From assembly GCF_029919115.1 (NCBI RefSeq), contig NZ_CP123990.1, forward strand, positions 1,612,001-1,676,000: a DNA stretch of 64,000 bases, in the 5' to 3' direction. Shown here in pieces: positions 36,001 through 44,186 of the stretch. The stretch is from Variovorax paradoxus. GTDB lineage: Bacteria > Pseudomonadota > Gammaproteobacteria > Burkholderiales > Burkholderiaceae_C. Made by a program: the position numbers and the translations under genes. Position 1 is the stretch's first letter, and each line of letters opens with the position of its first letter. Under the pieces are notes generated by a model. The model saw nothing but the letters and a program-made list of their open reading frames with translations. It was not told where the DNA came from and did not search any database.

Positions 36001-36778
36001 CGCGACGCCGCCGAGCGATTCAAGCGACCTGGTTTCGGGTGGCGACCACGTGTTTGCGGCGGGCGACACCTTCAACAGCATCAGCGCCGGCTTCGTCAAC
36101 GTTGCGACCAACACGCTGGGCGTGAACTCCGACACGGTGCAGAACGGCGAGTTGCTCAACTTCGACTACTTCCTGTCGAACCCGGTGAACAACCCCACCG
36201 TGACGAGCCCGCCGCCACGGCCTGACGCAACAGTGGTGGGCACGGACAGGGCCTACGCCGACGCCATCAACATCACCATCGACCAGATCACGGACGGCGA
36301 AGACGTGGTGGTGCTTCTGAAGCTGGTCAACAGGCTGGACAGCAGCATCACGACGACCACTCTTCTTGTCGCCAATTCGGCAGCGGACTATCAATCCGCA
36401 GGAGGAGGCATGAAGATCGTGAGCATCGGTGCGGACGACTACGACAGCGCCAACTTCCATATCTCGGGCCTGCAGGTTCTGAGCAGCACTGAAGACGTGA
36501 CCGGAAGCGGCACCAGCCTGAGCACCCACGGCACAGTCAACCTCACGGCCAACGGATCGAACTATGCCGATACGGCGGACAACGATGTGTTCAAGATCAT
36601 AAAGATCGACGTGATCACATCGACGACCATCAACTCGGACGTGGACCTGAACTTTGGTGGGCGGCTGATCGACGGGGATGCCGACTACGCGGAGTTCGAC
36701 TTCGATGTTCACCTGGAGATCGACGGCGTGGCCAACCTGATCGGCACGACCAACCAGCAGACGGAGGCTATCGCGTAG
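33092..36778 (+). CDS. Large type I-secreted repeat protein (DUF5801/VCBS-like), no RTX nonapeptides seen
   Basis: A 1228-residue acidic, Cys-poor, Gly/Thr/Asp/Asn-rich protein, typical of type I secretion substrates. Residues about 40-450 form a non-repeated region (DFTGMFGARTADFDVVQLQS). Two near-identical domains of about 178 residues start at FEDDGPS (about 456) and FDDDGPS (about 634); each ends in GSVTLTDRDGDTATDSKVLN or a close variant, the pattern of DUF5801/T1SS-143-like repeats. A third FDDHGPT near residue 812 opens the C-terminal part. I see no GGxGxDxxx nonapeptides. There is no N-terminal signal peptide, consistent with C-terminal export signals. The adjacent ABC/HlyD genes are the presumed exporter. 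Adhesin or surface-layer roles are possible. Confidence 0.85.
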   Translation: MPALNITAGSTVTLDESVNLQNLAATPGVAGDSNDNDLLASSLPTAFSGRLTAQGVGTAINAALSGYDGTNTGISAFTFSVSGAVTDLSFTDSSGVALNGLDSGLNTADGEDIFLFTDPTNNNVVYGKTALNAVVFAAYLEETGTPVTGAKIWMVQYEAITNLDGTNADDPVNLTGKVFVSVSQDSEFNLAGAPSGQNLFLMFTKTDPAIVDGRIQGVTIIATGKDPANQSGASSASTADDINISTGDTINTSKAGGPTTFGTNSQMITEQEGIRFTFVTGARADVTIPDLDQNEADLESNIDFTGMFGARTADFDVVQLQSGKTAQVKVTAYSTAVESGNSFIDGYAGDQMISITGVRVLDSVTGAALESYSNGAEGALSSAIVISVVGGVAMITGVKAGYSIEYTTSADHNRVLIENGAALNASGNTHADFDIGGFRLLQVSAATAEIGSMMVFEDDGPSIAMAAPTDTTNVNTQDADTIGANTDSATENFAGAFTTGSSSYGTDGAGSTNSAFALGVKTQGGDSALKSDGATIYLYLIGGKVLGSTSAVEASVGVANTIFDLAVSAGGSVTLRQFAEIDHAPPGVSSNYANQEAAMADDLVTLTGSVTLTDRDGDTATDSKVLNIGANIRFDDDGPSVVLATPADATNVGTQDADTIGANADSAVQDFSGAFGVTSSGYGADGAGSTASVFALGLSTPGGASGLTSDGGSIKLYLVSGSVVGSTAASAGAITADNTIFDLAVSATGSVTLRQFAEIDHALPGVSSNYAAQQASMVDTLVTLTNTVTLTDGDGDTASDSKVLNIGANIKFDDHGPTVTSISDLVGANDGQPIAGTYNFLVGADDVDNASTDGIVLNSLAGTTAGGRPITDAAVAHFAEDATTVTYHFSFNYYAGPTSTTMQAATGSVVFNKLDGTYSFDLDQVFGGQTTFSTSAPLASFNYDTEGNNSPEIVVQQYSSNFFGVLSARAATPPSDSSDLVSGGDHVFAAGDTFNSISAGFVNVATNTLGVNSDTVQNGELLNFDYFLSNPVNNPTVTSPPPRPDATVVGTDRAYADAINITIDQITDGEDVVVLLKLVNRLDSSITTTTLLVANSAADYQSAGGGMKIVSIGADDYDSANFHISGLQVLSSTEDVTGSGTSLSTHGTVNLTANGSNYADTADNDVFKIIKIDVITSTTINSDVDLNFGGRLIDGDADYAEFDFDVHLEIDGVANLIGTTNQQTEAIA
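34458..35526 (+). repeat. Two tandem repeats of about 535 bp inside the secreted-protein gene
   Basis: Units at about 34458-34992 and 34993-35526 encode the two 178-residue domains that begin FEDDGPS/FDDDGPS. Shared blocks include TQDADTIGAN, NTIFDLAVSA and VTLRQFAEIDHA, and the DNA is highly similar in those blocks. They are prone to recombination and to assembly collapse, so repeat number may differ between strains. Confidence 0.85.
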
Positions 36779-36786
36779 CGGGTTTT

Positions 36787-36819
36787 GGCAAGGGGCGGCA
36801 GGAGTGCCGCCCCTTTGCC
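36787..36819 (+). promoter_or_regulatory. Stable intercistronic hairpin after the secreted-protein gene
   Basis: GGCAAGGGGCGGCA (36787-36800), loop GGAG, TGCCGCCCCTTTGCC (36805-36819) with a single bulged base. It starts 8 bases after the stop codon and 80 bases before the first ABC gene. No T-run follows, so it is probably not a full terminator; it may stabilise the substrate mRNA or reduce readthrough into the exporter genes. Confidence 0.65.
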
Positions 36820-36865
36820 ATCCGGCCTGTGCCCAGGCGTTTCGGTTTTCAATCTGCGAGGTGCC

Positions 36866-38668
36866 ATGAAGCCTCAGGAAAAGTCCGGCGAATTGCGGCA
36901 GGCTGTGATGTCGCTTCGCGCCTGCTTTGTGCGGGCCGCATGGTTCAGCGTGTGTTCGGGCCTTTTGCTGCTGGCGCCCAGCGGGTACATGCTCGAGGTG
37001 TATGGGCGGGTGGTGAACAGCCGCAACACGTTCACGCTGGCCATGCTCACGTTGCTGGTGCTGGCCGCCTATTGCCTGATGGAAGTGCTCGACTGGGCAC
37101 GCACCGAGGTGATGCACCGGGCCGGGCAGCAGCTGGACCTGAAAATGCGAAACCGCGTGTTCACCGCCATTTTCGAGGCGGGCCTCAAGCGCTTGCCGAG
37201 CGGCACCGTGCAGCCGCTCAACGACCTGCGCACCTTGCGTGAGTTCATGTACTCGCCGCCGTTGCTGGCACTCATGGAGGCGCCTGTCGCACTGGTCTTC
37301 CTGGGGCTGATGTTTGCCATCAACCCCGTGCTGGGCTGGTCGGCCGTGGTGGGTTCACTGCTGCAGGTGCTTGTCGGCTGGATCAACGACCGCAATACGC
37401 GGCCGCCGCTGGTGTTGGCCAACCGATCCGCAATGGAGGCGCAGCAGTATGCGGATGCCGCATCCAGAAACTCGCAGGTGGTCGAGTCCATGGGCATGCT
37501 GCAGGATGTTCACCGCCGGTGGATGGGCAAGCGGCGCGAATTTCTGCAGCGCGAAGCCTCGGCCTCTGACCGTGCCGGGGTCTACCAGGCAATCAGCAAG
37601 TTCTTGCAGGTCGCCGTGGGCTCCCTGTTGCTGGGCCTCGGAGCTTGGCTGCTGCTGAAGAACCAGCTCAACGGCGGCGCCGGAATGATGCTGGTCGGCT
37701 CCATCCTGGGGGGCCGTGCGTTGGTCCCGTTGGTGCAGATCGTGGTGCAGTGGCGCATGGTGGTGAATGCGGGCGATGCATGGCAGCGCCTTGGCAGCTT
37801 GCTGGGTGCCGTTGCCCCGCGGCAAGAGGCAATGCCGCTCCCGCCCCCCAAGGGAGCGCTCCAGGTCGAGAGCCTTGTTGCGGGTGCGCCGGGCGCATCG
37901 GGCGCTGGCACCGCTATTTTGAAGAACGTGGCTTTCAGCTTGCTGCCCGGCGAGGTGCTTGCTGTCGTGGGCCCCTCGGCCGCCGGCAAGACCACTCTGG
38001 CACGGCTGATCGTCGGCCTTTGGCCCGCGGCCGCTGGCAAGGTGCGGCTCGACGGCGCGGATGTGTTCTCGTGGGACAAGACAGAGCTAGGCCCCCACAT
38101 CGGCTATTTGCCCCAGGACGTCGAGCTGCTCGACGGCACGCTGGCCGAGAACATTGCGCGCTTTGGAGAGGTGCGTCCCTCGAAGGTCAAGGCCGCCGCG
38201 ATGGCGGTTGACCTGCACGCCTACATCACGAGCCTTCCGCTGGGCTACGACAGCCCGATCGGACCCGAAGGCACGGTGCTCTCGGGCGGGCAGCGGCAGC
38301 GGGTTGCGCTGGCTCGTGCGCTTTACGGCGAGCCCGCGCTGGTGGTGCTCGACGAGCCGAACTCAAGCCTTGACGACGTCGGCGACGCCGCACTGGCGGC
38401 AGCCATTCTGAATCTGAAGGCACGCGGCACCACGTTCGTCGTCATGACGCATCGCACCAGCGTGCTTGCGGTGGCTGACAAGATGCTGGTGCTGTGCGAC
38501 GGCGCGGTGCAGGCGTTCGGTGCGCGCGACGAGGTTCTGGCTGCGTTGCGCCAGGCCGGTGAGCAGGCGGCGGACCGGATGCGCAAGGCCGCCAACCAGC
38601 CCGGCTCAAGAAGCCGTAGTGCCGGCAATCCCGCAGTGGTTGCGGCACAAGCGAGCCCGCAGCCATGA
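36866..38668 (+). CDS. Type I secretion ABC exporter, first of two (PrtD/AprD-like)
   Basis: A 600-residue half-transporter: five or six membrane helices in residues 20-310, then an ATPase domain. Walker A is GPSAAGKTTL, the signature is LSGGQRQRVALARAL, and Walker B is ALVVLDEPNSSLDD. The N-terminal segment before helix 1 is short, with no C39 peptidase or CLD domain, as in PrtD exporters. The C-terminal 40 residues (ADRMRKAANQPGSRSRSAGN) are a basic, low-complexity tail. The stop overlaps the start of the second ABC gene by four bases, so both are translated together and may form a heterodimer. Confidence 0.92.
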   Translation: MKPQEKSGELRQAVMSLRACFVRAAWFSVCSGLLLLAPSGYMLEVYGRVVNSRNTFTLAMLTLLVLAAYCLMEVLDWARTEVMHRAGQQLDLKMRNRVFTAIFEAGLKRLPSGTVQPLNDLRTLREFMYSPPLLALMEAPVALVFLGLMFAINPVLGWSAVVGSLLQVLVGWINDRNTRPPLVLANRSAMEAQQYADAASRNSQVVESMGMLQDVHRRWMGKRREFLQREASASDRAGVYQAISKFLQVAVGSLLLGLGAWLLLKNQLNGGAGMMLVGSILGGRALVPLVQIVVQWRMVVNAGDAWQRLGSLLGAVAPRQEAMPLPPPKGALQVESLVAGAPGASGAGTAILKNVAFSLLPGEVLAVVGPSAAGKTTLARLIVGLWPAAAGKVRLDGADVFSWDKTELGPHIGYLPQDVELLDGTLAENIARFGEVRPSKVKAAAMAVDLHAYITSLPLGYDSPIGPEGTVLSGGQRQRVALARALYGEPALVVLDEPNSSLDDVGDAALAAAILNLKARGTTFVVMTHRTSVLAVADKMLVLCDGAVQAFGARDEVLAALRQAGEQAADRMRKAANQPGSRSRSAGNPAVVAAQASPQP

Positions 38669-40392
38669 AGAAAACCTCGTTCTTCGAGCGCAGCGAACTG
38701 GCGCGCGCACTTTGGGAGTTCCGAAGGGAGTTCCTTTGGGTCGGCTTGCTGAGCTTCCTGGCCAACCTGCTCATGCTGGCGCCGACGCTGTACATGCTGC
38801 AGATATTCGATCGCGTGCTGGCGAGCCAAAGCGAGTTGACGCTGCTCGCGGTTTCGCTGATTACGCTTCTTCTCTTCGTGGCGCTGGCCTTGTCGGAGTG
38901 GCTCCGCTCGCGCCTGCTGGTGCGGGCCAGCTTGCGCTTCGACCGGCAGCTGAGCACACGCGTGTTCCACGGCAGCTTCCAAGCGTGCCTGGGCCAATCG
39001 GGGCCCATGAGGTTCCGGCCATTTGCGGACCTCAACCACATTCGCCAATTCCTGACCGGCCCGGCCGTCTTTGCGCTTTTCGACGCGCCTTGGACGCCGA
39101 TCTACATCGCGGTGATTTTCTTTCTTCATCCTTGGCTTGGCGTAGTGTCGCTTGGGTTCGCGCTGGTCCAGGCTGCGCTGGCGTGGTTCGGGCAAAGGCA
39201 AACCGTCGCGCCGGCAGAAGATGTGCTGAAAGCCGCGGGCGAGACGATGAGCGACCTGCAGGGCAAGCTGCGCAATGTCGAGGTGCTCGAATCGATGGGC
39301 ATGGTCGCCAACCTGCAAAAGCGCTGGAACCGCCAGCATGGCGCCTGCATGGAAAAGAGCGCGCGGGCACAGGGCGCGGTCAGCCGCCTCGCCGGCTGGA
39401 GCAAATTCATACGCTACAGCCAGCAGTCACTGGCGCTGGGAGCGGGTGCGCTGCTGGTAATCGATGGCCAGCTGTCGCCCGGCGCCATGGTTGCAGCCAA
39501 CGTGCTGATGGGCCGCGCCCTGGCGCCCATCGATCAGCTGGTTGGCACATGGCGCGGCTTTGCCGCCTGCCGCAGCGCATTCCAACGGCTCGAAAAGCTG
39601 CTGGCCGGCTTTCCCGCGCAGGCGCAGGTTCCGTCCCGCGCCGCACCCACCGGCACCATCAGCTTGCAAGGCGTCTTGGCCGGCGCATCGGGGCGCGAGA
39701 TGCCTATTCTCAAGAATGTTTCTTTCACTGTGCCTGCGGGAACCGTGGTGGCGGTGCTCGGGCCCTCGGGTTCGGGCAAGAGCACGCTGGCGAAGGTGAT
39801 GGTCGGAATCTGGAGCGCATCCGCCGGCGCGGTGCTGCTCGACGGCGCGCCGATCCGCAACTGGAATCGCCTTGAACTGGGCCCCCATCTTGGCTACCTG
39901 CCGCAGGACGTCGAATTGTTTGGCGGTTCGATTGCAGAGAACATCGCGCGCCTCGGCCACATCGACTCACGCAAGGTCATCGAGGCCGCAACCAGCGCCG
40001 GCATGCACGAGATGATCCTGCGCTTTCCCAAGGGCTACGACACCCCCATCGGAGACGCAGGCCATCTGCTTTCGGGCGGGCAAAGGCAGCGCATCGGACT
40101 GGCCCGCGCAATTTATGGCGACCCCTCGCTCATTGTGCTGGACGAACCCAATGCCAACCTGGACGACGCCGGCGAGGCGGCGCTGCTGTATGCCATACGG
40201 CAGCTGAAGACCAGGGGGAAAACGGTGTTCGTGGTCACGCACCGCCAAGGCGCAGTTGCATTGGCCGACCGCGTCATGGTGCTGCGCGATGGCGAACTCG
40301 CTGCCGATGGGCCGCGCGATGCCGTGCTTGTTGCGTCTTTTCGTCGCCCGCAACCGGCCGTGCAATCGGCGGCGCTGGTGCAGTCCGCGTGA
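38665..40392 (+). CDS. Type I secretion ABC exporter, second of two (PrtD/AprD-like)
   Basis: A 575-residue half-transporter of the same subfamily as the preceding gene. It has the membrane domain (SFLANLLMLAPTLYMLQIFD, ALFDAPWTPIYIAVIFFLHP) and an ATPase with Walker A GPSGSGKSTL, signature LSGGQRQRIGLARAI and Walker B SLIVLDEPNANLDD. All ATPase motifs are intact in both proteins, so neither half looks degenerate. The ALFDAPWTP loop is strongly conserved in PrtD-type exporters and differs in the first protein (ALMEAPVAL). Its ATG overlaps the upstream TGA. A HlyD-type adaptor gene follows 42 bases later. Confidence 0.93.
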   Translation: MKKTSFFERSELARALWEFRREFLWVGLLSFLANLLMLAPTLYMLQIFDRVLASQSELTLLAVSLITLLLFVALALSEWLRSRLLVRASLRFDRQLSTRVFHGSFQACLGQSGPMRFRPFADLNHIRQFLTGPAVFALFDAPWTPIYIAVIFFLHPWLGVVSLGFALVQAALAWFGQRQTVAPAEDVLKAAGETMSDLQGKLRNVEVLESMGMVANLQKRWNRQHGACMEKSARAQGAVSRLAGWSKFIRYSQQSLALGAGALLVIDGQLSPGAMVAANVLMGRALAPIDQLVGTWRGFAACRSAFQRLEKLLAGFPAQAQVPSRAAPTGTISLQGVLAGASGREMPILKNVSFTVPAGTVVAVLGPSGSGKSTLAKVMVGIWSASAGAVLLDGAPIRNWNRLELGPHLGYLPQDVELFGGSIAENIARLGHIDSRKVIEAATSAGMHEMILRFPKGYDTPIGDAGHLLSGGQRQRIGLARAIYGDPSLIVLDEPNANLDDAGEAALLYAIRQLKTRGKTVFVVTHRQGAVALADRVMVLRDGELAADGPRDAVLVASFRRPQPAVQSAALVQSA

Positions 40393-40434
40393 GCGGGCGG
40401 CGTTCCGTCATCGATCCCTCTCCAGGAGCTTCAA

Positions 40435-41808
40435 ATGGCCAGGACGAATCTTCTCAGGGACGTCAAATCCAACCCCTTGCCGACCGACGATGCCGATGGC
40501 TCGCAGGACGACGCAGACGGTCTCGCAACCGGCCTTGGTCGGGCAGGCCGCATCGGCGCGTGGGCGCTGGCCGCCGGGTTCGGTGGGTTTGTGCTGTGGG
40601 CCGCGTTTGCGCCGCTCGACGAAGGCGTGCCCAGCCAGGGGCAGGTTGCCATCGACACCAAGCGCAAGGCTGTGCAGCACCAGATAGGCGGCATCCTCAA
40701 GGAGGTGCGCGTAGGAGAGGGCGACCAGGTCCAGGAAGGGCAATTGCTTTTCAAGCTCGACGATGCAGCGGCCAGGGCGAGCTTCGAAAGCGTTCGGCAG
40801 CGCTACCTGGGCTTTCGCGCAATACAGGGGCGCCTGCTGGCCGAGCAGGCGGGCCAGGGCGCCATCGAGTTTCATCCGGACCTGCAGGCGGCGGCAGCAG
40901 ACCCGCTCATCCGGCAACAGATGTACAACCAGGAGCAGCTGCTCAAGTCGCGCCGTGCCGCCTTGCGCGCCGACCTGCAGTCGATCGAAGAAAACATCCA
41001 GGGCCAACAAGAACTGTCCCAAGCCTACTTGAGCATGCTGGGCAGCAGGCGAACCCAGCTTTCGCTACTCAACGAAGAACTGCTGCAGATGCGCAAGATG
41101 GTTGCCGAAGGCTATGTCCCGCGCAATCGGCAGCTGGAGATGGAGCGCCAGGCTGCCGAATCGAACACCTATATTGCAGAGCTCATCGGCAACATGGGCC
41201 GCGCCCGGCGTTCGGTTGCGGAGCTTCGCCAGCGCGCCATTGCCAAGCAGCAGGAGTACCACAAGGAGGTGGAAACCCAGCAGGCTGAAGTCAGCCGAGA
41301 AGTGCTTGGCGACTTCGAGAAGTTCGTCGCCTTGCGCGACGAACTGGGCCGAACCGAGATCCGTTCGCCGGCGTCGGGCCAGGTGGTGGCGCTGGTGGCG
41401 CAAACAGTGGGCGGCGTGGTCGCACCTGGGCAAAAGCTGATGGATGTGGTGCCCGCCAACGAACCCCTGTTACTGGAAACCAGGGTGCCGCCCCATCTGA
41501 TCGACCGCATCCATGCCGGCATACCGGTGGACGTGCGCTTTTCGAGCTTCGCCCATTCTCCGCAACTGGTCGTGCAGGGCAAACTGGTTTCGGTTTCCGG
41601 CGACCTGCTGACCGACCCGCAGTCGAACACGAGCTACTACCTTGCGCGCGTGGCGGTCACGCAAGAAGGCCTGAAAAAGCTGGGCAAGCGGGCGCTGCAG
41701 CCGGGCATGCCGGTCGAGGTGGTCTTCAAGACGGGGGAGCGCTCGCTGCTCGTCTACCTCTTGCATCCGCTCAGCAAGCGCATCGCAGCCTCGATGACAG
41801 AAGAATGA
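40435..41808 (+). CDS. HlyD/PrtE-family periplasmic adaptor of type I secretion
   Basis: A 457-residue membrane-fusion protein. One N-terminal transmembrane helix lies about residues 43-60 (GAWALAAGFGGFVLWAAFAP) after a cytoplasmic tail. A lipoyl-like half-motif (AVQHQIGGILKEVRVGEGDQ) follows, then a long coiled-coil hairpin (residues 120-300), the second lipoyl half (RSPASGQVVALVAQTVGGVV) and the beta-barrel/C-terminal segment PGMPVEVVFKTGERSLLVYL. It bridges the ABC pair to an outer-membrane channel. No TolC-like gene occurs in the window, so a shared channel from elsewhere must be used. ATG 40435 follows CAGGAGCTTCAA. Confidence 0.93.
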   Translation: MARTNLLRDVKSNPLPTDDADGSQDDADGLATGLGRAGRIGAWALAAGFGGFVLWAAFAPLDEGVPSQGQVAIDTKRKAVQHQIGGILKEVRVGEGDQVQEGQLLFKLDDAAARASFESVRQRYLGFRAIQGRLLAEQAGQGAIEFHPDLQAAAADPLIRQQMYNQEQLLKSRRAALRADLQSIEENIQGQQELSQAYLSMLGSRRTQLSLLNEELLQMRKMVAEGYVPRNRQLEMERQAAESNTYIAELIGNMGRARRSVAELRQRAIAKQQEYHKEVETQQAEVSREVLGDFEKFVALRDELGRTEIRSPASGQVVALVAQTVGGVVAPGQKLMDVVPANEPLLLETRVPPHLIDRIHAGIPVDVRFSSFAHSPQLVVQGKLVSVSGDLLTDPQSNTSYYLARVAVTQEGLKKLGKRALQPGMPVEVVFKTGERSLLVYLLHPLSKRIAASMTEE

Positions 41809-41818
41809 TGGCGAAGAG

Positions 41819-42313
41819 TCAGATCAGAGGCACGCTCGTTTCCTTGAGCACCCGCAGCACGAAGTGCGACTTGCTGTGGCGTATGCCCGGAATCTTGTAC
41901 AGCTTTTCGCGAAGCAGCCGTTCGTAGTCGCGCGTGTCGCGCACCGCAATGCGAATGTAGTAGTCGTAGTCGCCCGAGACCAGGTAGGCCTCCTGGATCT
42001 CGGGAATCGTGGCGAGCGTGCGGCCGAAGTCGTACAGCGTTTCGTCGGTGTGGCTCTCGAGCGTGACCTGCACGATGACCGAGTCGTGGTAGCCGAGCTT
42101 GGCCGGGTCGACGTCGATGGTGTAGCGCTTGATCACGCCGGTGGCCTCGAGCTTCTTGATGCGCGTCCAGCAGCTGGTGGGCGACAGGCCGACCTCGTTG
42201 CCGATTTCCTGCAAGGTCTTGCGGGAGTCGAGCAGCAGCACGCGCAGGATCGCCAAGTCGGTTTTGTCGAAAGATCCTTCTTCGTTATTGCCGTTTTGAC
42301 GATTGGTTTTCAT
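41819..42313 (-). CDS. Lrp/AsnC-family transcriptional regulator
   Basis: A 164-residue leucine-responsive-type regulator. The N-terminal helix-turn-helix is LDSRKTLQEIGNEVGLSPTS followed by CWTRIKKLEATGVIKRY. The C-terminal RAM domain is VTLESHTDETLYDFGRTLAT, then IPEIQEAYLVSGDYDYYIRI. It lies 65 bases from, and divergent to, an acetolactate synthase gene and is likely its regulator; amino-acid effectors are typical. ATG 42313 was preferred to a TTG at 42334, which would add seven residues without support. Confidence 0.92.
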   Translation of the reverse strand: MKTNRQNGNNEEGSFDKTDLAILRVLLLDSRKTLQEIGNEVGLSPTSCWTRIKKLEATGVIKRYTIDVDPAKLGYHDSVIVQVTLESHTDETLYDFGRTLATIPEIQEAYLVSGDYDYYIRIAVRDTRDYERLLREKLYKIPGIRHSKSHFVLRVLKETSVPLI

Positions 42314-42378
42314 GAATTGAGCCAAATGAGCCAAAAGAAAGATGCAAATTCTGCATCAAAGCCGGAAGAATCGACGGA

Positions 42379-44160
42379 ATGCGACTGCTCGACCTTCCTT
42401 CCGCCTCTTCTCCACCCTTGCAGCCCGGACCCGTGCCCGCCCTGCGCAACGGGGCCGAGGCCCTGCTCGACACGCTGGTCGAATGCGGCGTCGACACGCT
42501 CTTTGGCTACCCCGGCGGCGCTGCGCTGCCGCTTTACGACGCGCTTCATGGCGAGCCGCGCCTGCGCCATGTGCTGGTGCGGCACGAGCAGGCGGCGGTA
42601 CATGCGGCCGAAGGCTATGCGCGCACCACGGGGCGCGTGGGCGTGGTGCTCGTCACTTCGGGGCCGGGGGTGGGCAACACCATCAGCGGGCTGCTCGACG
42701 CCATCAGCGATTCGGTCCCGCTGCTTTGCATCAGCGGCCAAGTGGCAACCGGCGTCATCGGCACGCAGGCTTTCCAGGAGAGCGATGCGCTCGGCATGTC
42801 GCGCCCGGTGACCAAGTGGAACCAGCAGGTGCGCAAGGCCGACGATGTGCCGGGGCTGGTGCGGCGCGCGCTCGAGATTGCTGCATCGGGGCGGCCGGGG
42901 CCGGTGCTGCTGGATGTACCCAAGGACGTTCAGCTTGCACGGCTGGGCCACGGCGCCGCATCCACGCCGACGCGTGCATTGCGCACGGGGAGGGCGGCGC
43001 TGCCGCCACGCGCCATGCTGCAGCGGGCGGCCGACCTGATTTCAACGGCGCGCCGGCCGGTGCTCTATGGCGGCGGCGGGTTGATCAATTCGGGCCCTGC
43101 CGCGTGCGATGCCTTCGCACAATTGGTGCACCGGCTGCACGCACCTTGCACGCTCACGCTGATGGGGCTCGGCGCCTTCCCTGCGTCCGATCCCAAGTTC
43201 ATCGGCATGCTGGGAATGCACGGCATGCTCGAAGCCAATCTTGCAATGCACGAGGCCGACCTGGTGGTGTGCGTGGGTGCGCGCTTCGACGATCGCGTAA
43301 CCGGCAAGCTCGACGAGTTCTGTCCGCACGCGCGCAAGATCCATATCGACATCGACCCGGGCAGCATCAACAAGGTGGTGAAGGTCGATGTGCCGATGGT
43401 GGGCGATTGCGGTGCCATCGTCGATGCCCTGCTTGCAATGCTGCCCGCCGAAAGCTTTACGCCGGAGCGGCTCGCGCCCTGGTGGCAGCGCATCGAGCGC
43501 TGGCGTGCGGAAGACTGCCTCGGCTTCGAGTCGCGAAGCGATTCAATCTTGCCTCAGCAACTGATGGCGTCGCTGCAGCAGGCCATTGGCGGGCGCGATG
43601 CCATCGTGTCGACCGATGTGGGCCAGCACCAGATGTGGGCTGCGCAATACCTGCGCTTCAAGCGGCCGCGCCGCTGGCTCACCTCGGGCGGTGCCGGCAC
43701 CATGGGCTACGGACTGCCGGCGGCCATCGGCGCGCAGGTGGCGCACCCGCAGGCGCTGGTGGTTTGCGTCAGCGGCGATGCCTCGGTGCTCATGAACATC
43801 CAGGAGCTTTCGACCGCCGTGCAGCACCGCACGCCGGTAAAGCTGGTGCTGTGCAACAACGGCTACATGGGCATGGTGCGTCAGTGGCAGGAGCTCAACC
43901 ACGGCAACCGCCTGAGCCACAGCTGGAACGAGGCGCTGCCCGATTTCGTGGCGCTGGCCAAGGCGTTTGATTGGGGCGCGCGGCGGGTGTCGGACCCTGC
44001 GGAGCTCCCGGCTGCGCTGGCCGAATGCCTTGGCAGCGACGGTCCATTCTTTCTCGACGTGCAGGTTGCGCCGCAGGAGAACTGCTTTCCGATGATGCCG
44101 GCAGGGCATGGGCATCACCGCGTGATGCTCGCAAAGGACCGCTGGTTCGAGGAGCGCTGA
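42379..44160 (+). CDS. Acetolactate synthase large subunit (stand-alone paralogue)
   Basis: A 593-residue ThDP enzyme of the AHAS group. The ThDP-activating Glu lies in [20 protein letters not shown]. The FAD/middle domain shows [20 protein letters not shown]. The ThDP/Mg motif is [20 protein letters not shown], ending with NN. Sequence features match the anabolic IlvB class rather than catabolic AlsS. There is no ilvN small-subunit gene and no ilvC beside it, so it is probably a second, separately regulated copy, with the divergent Lrp-type regulator as controller. Its exact keto-acid preference cannot be read. ATG 42379 has GGAAGAATCGACGGA upstream. Confidence 0.88.
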   Translation: MRLLDLPSASSPPLQPGPVPALRNGAEALLDTLVECGVDTLFGYPGGAALPLYDALHGEPRLRHVLVRHEQAAVHAAEGYARTTGRVGVVLVTSGPGVGNTISGLLDAISDSVPLLCISGQVATGVIGTQAFQESDALGMSRPVTKWNQQVRKADDVPGLVRRALEIAASGRPGPVLLDVPKDVQLARLGHGAASTPTRALRTGRAALPPRAMLQRAADLISTARRPVLYGGGGLINSGPAACDAFAQLVHRLHAPCTLTLMGLGAFPASDPKFIGMLGMHGMLEANLAMHEADLVVCVGARFDDRVTGKLDEFCPHARKIHIDIDPGSINKVVKVDVPMVGDCGAIVDALLAMLPAESFTPERLAPWWQRIERWRAEDCLGFESRSDSILPQQLMASLQQAIGGRDAIVSTDVGQHQMWAAQYLRFKRPRRWLTSGGAGTMGYGLPAAIGAQVAHPQALVVCVSGDASVLMNIQELSTAVQHRTPVKLVLCNNGYMGMVRQWQELNHGNRLSHSWNEALPDFVALAKAFDWGARRVSDPAELPAALAECLGSDGPFFLDVQVAPQENCFPMMPAGHGHHRVMLAKDRWFEER

Positions 44161-44186
44161 ACCGGCCCTGATGTTGGCTTTCACCC

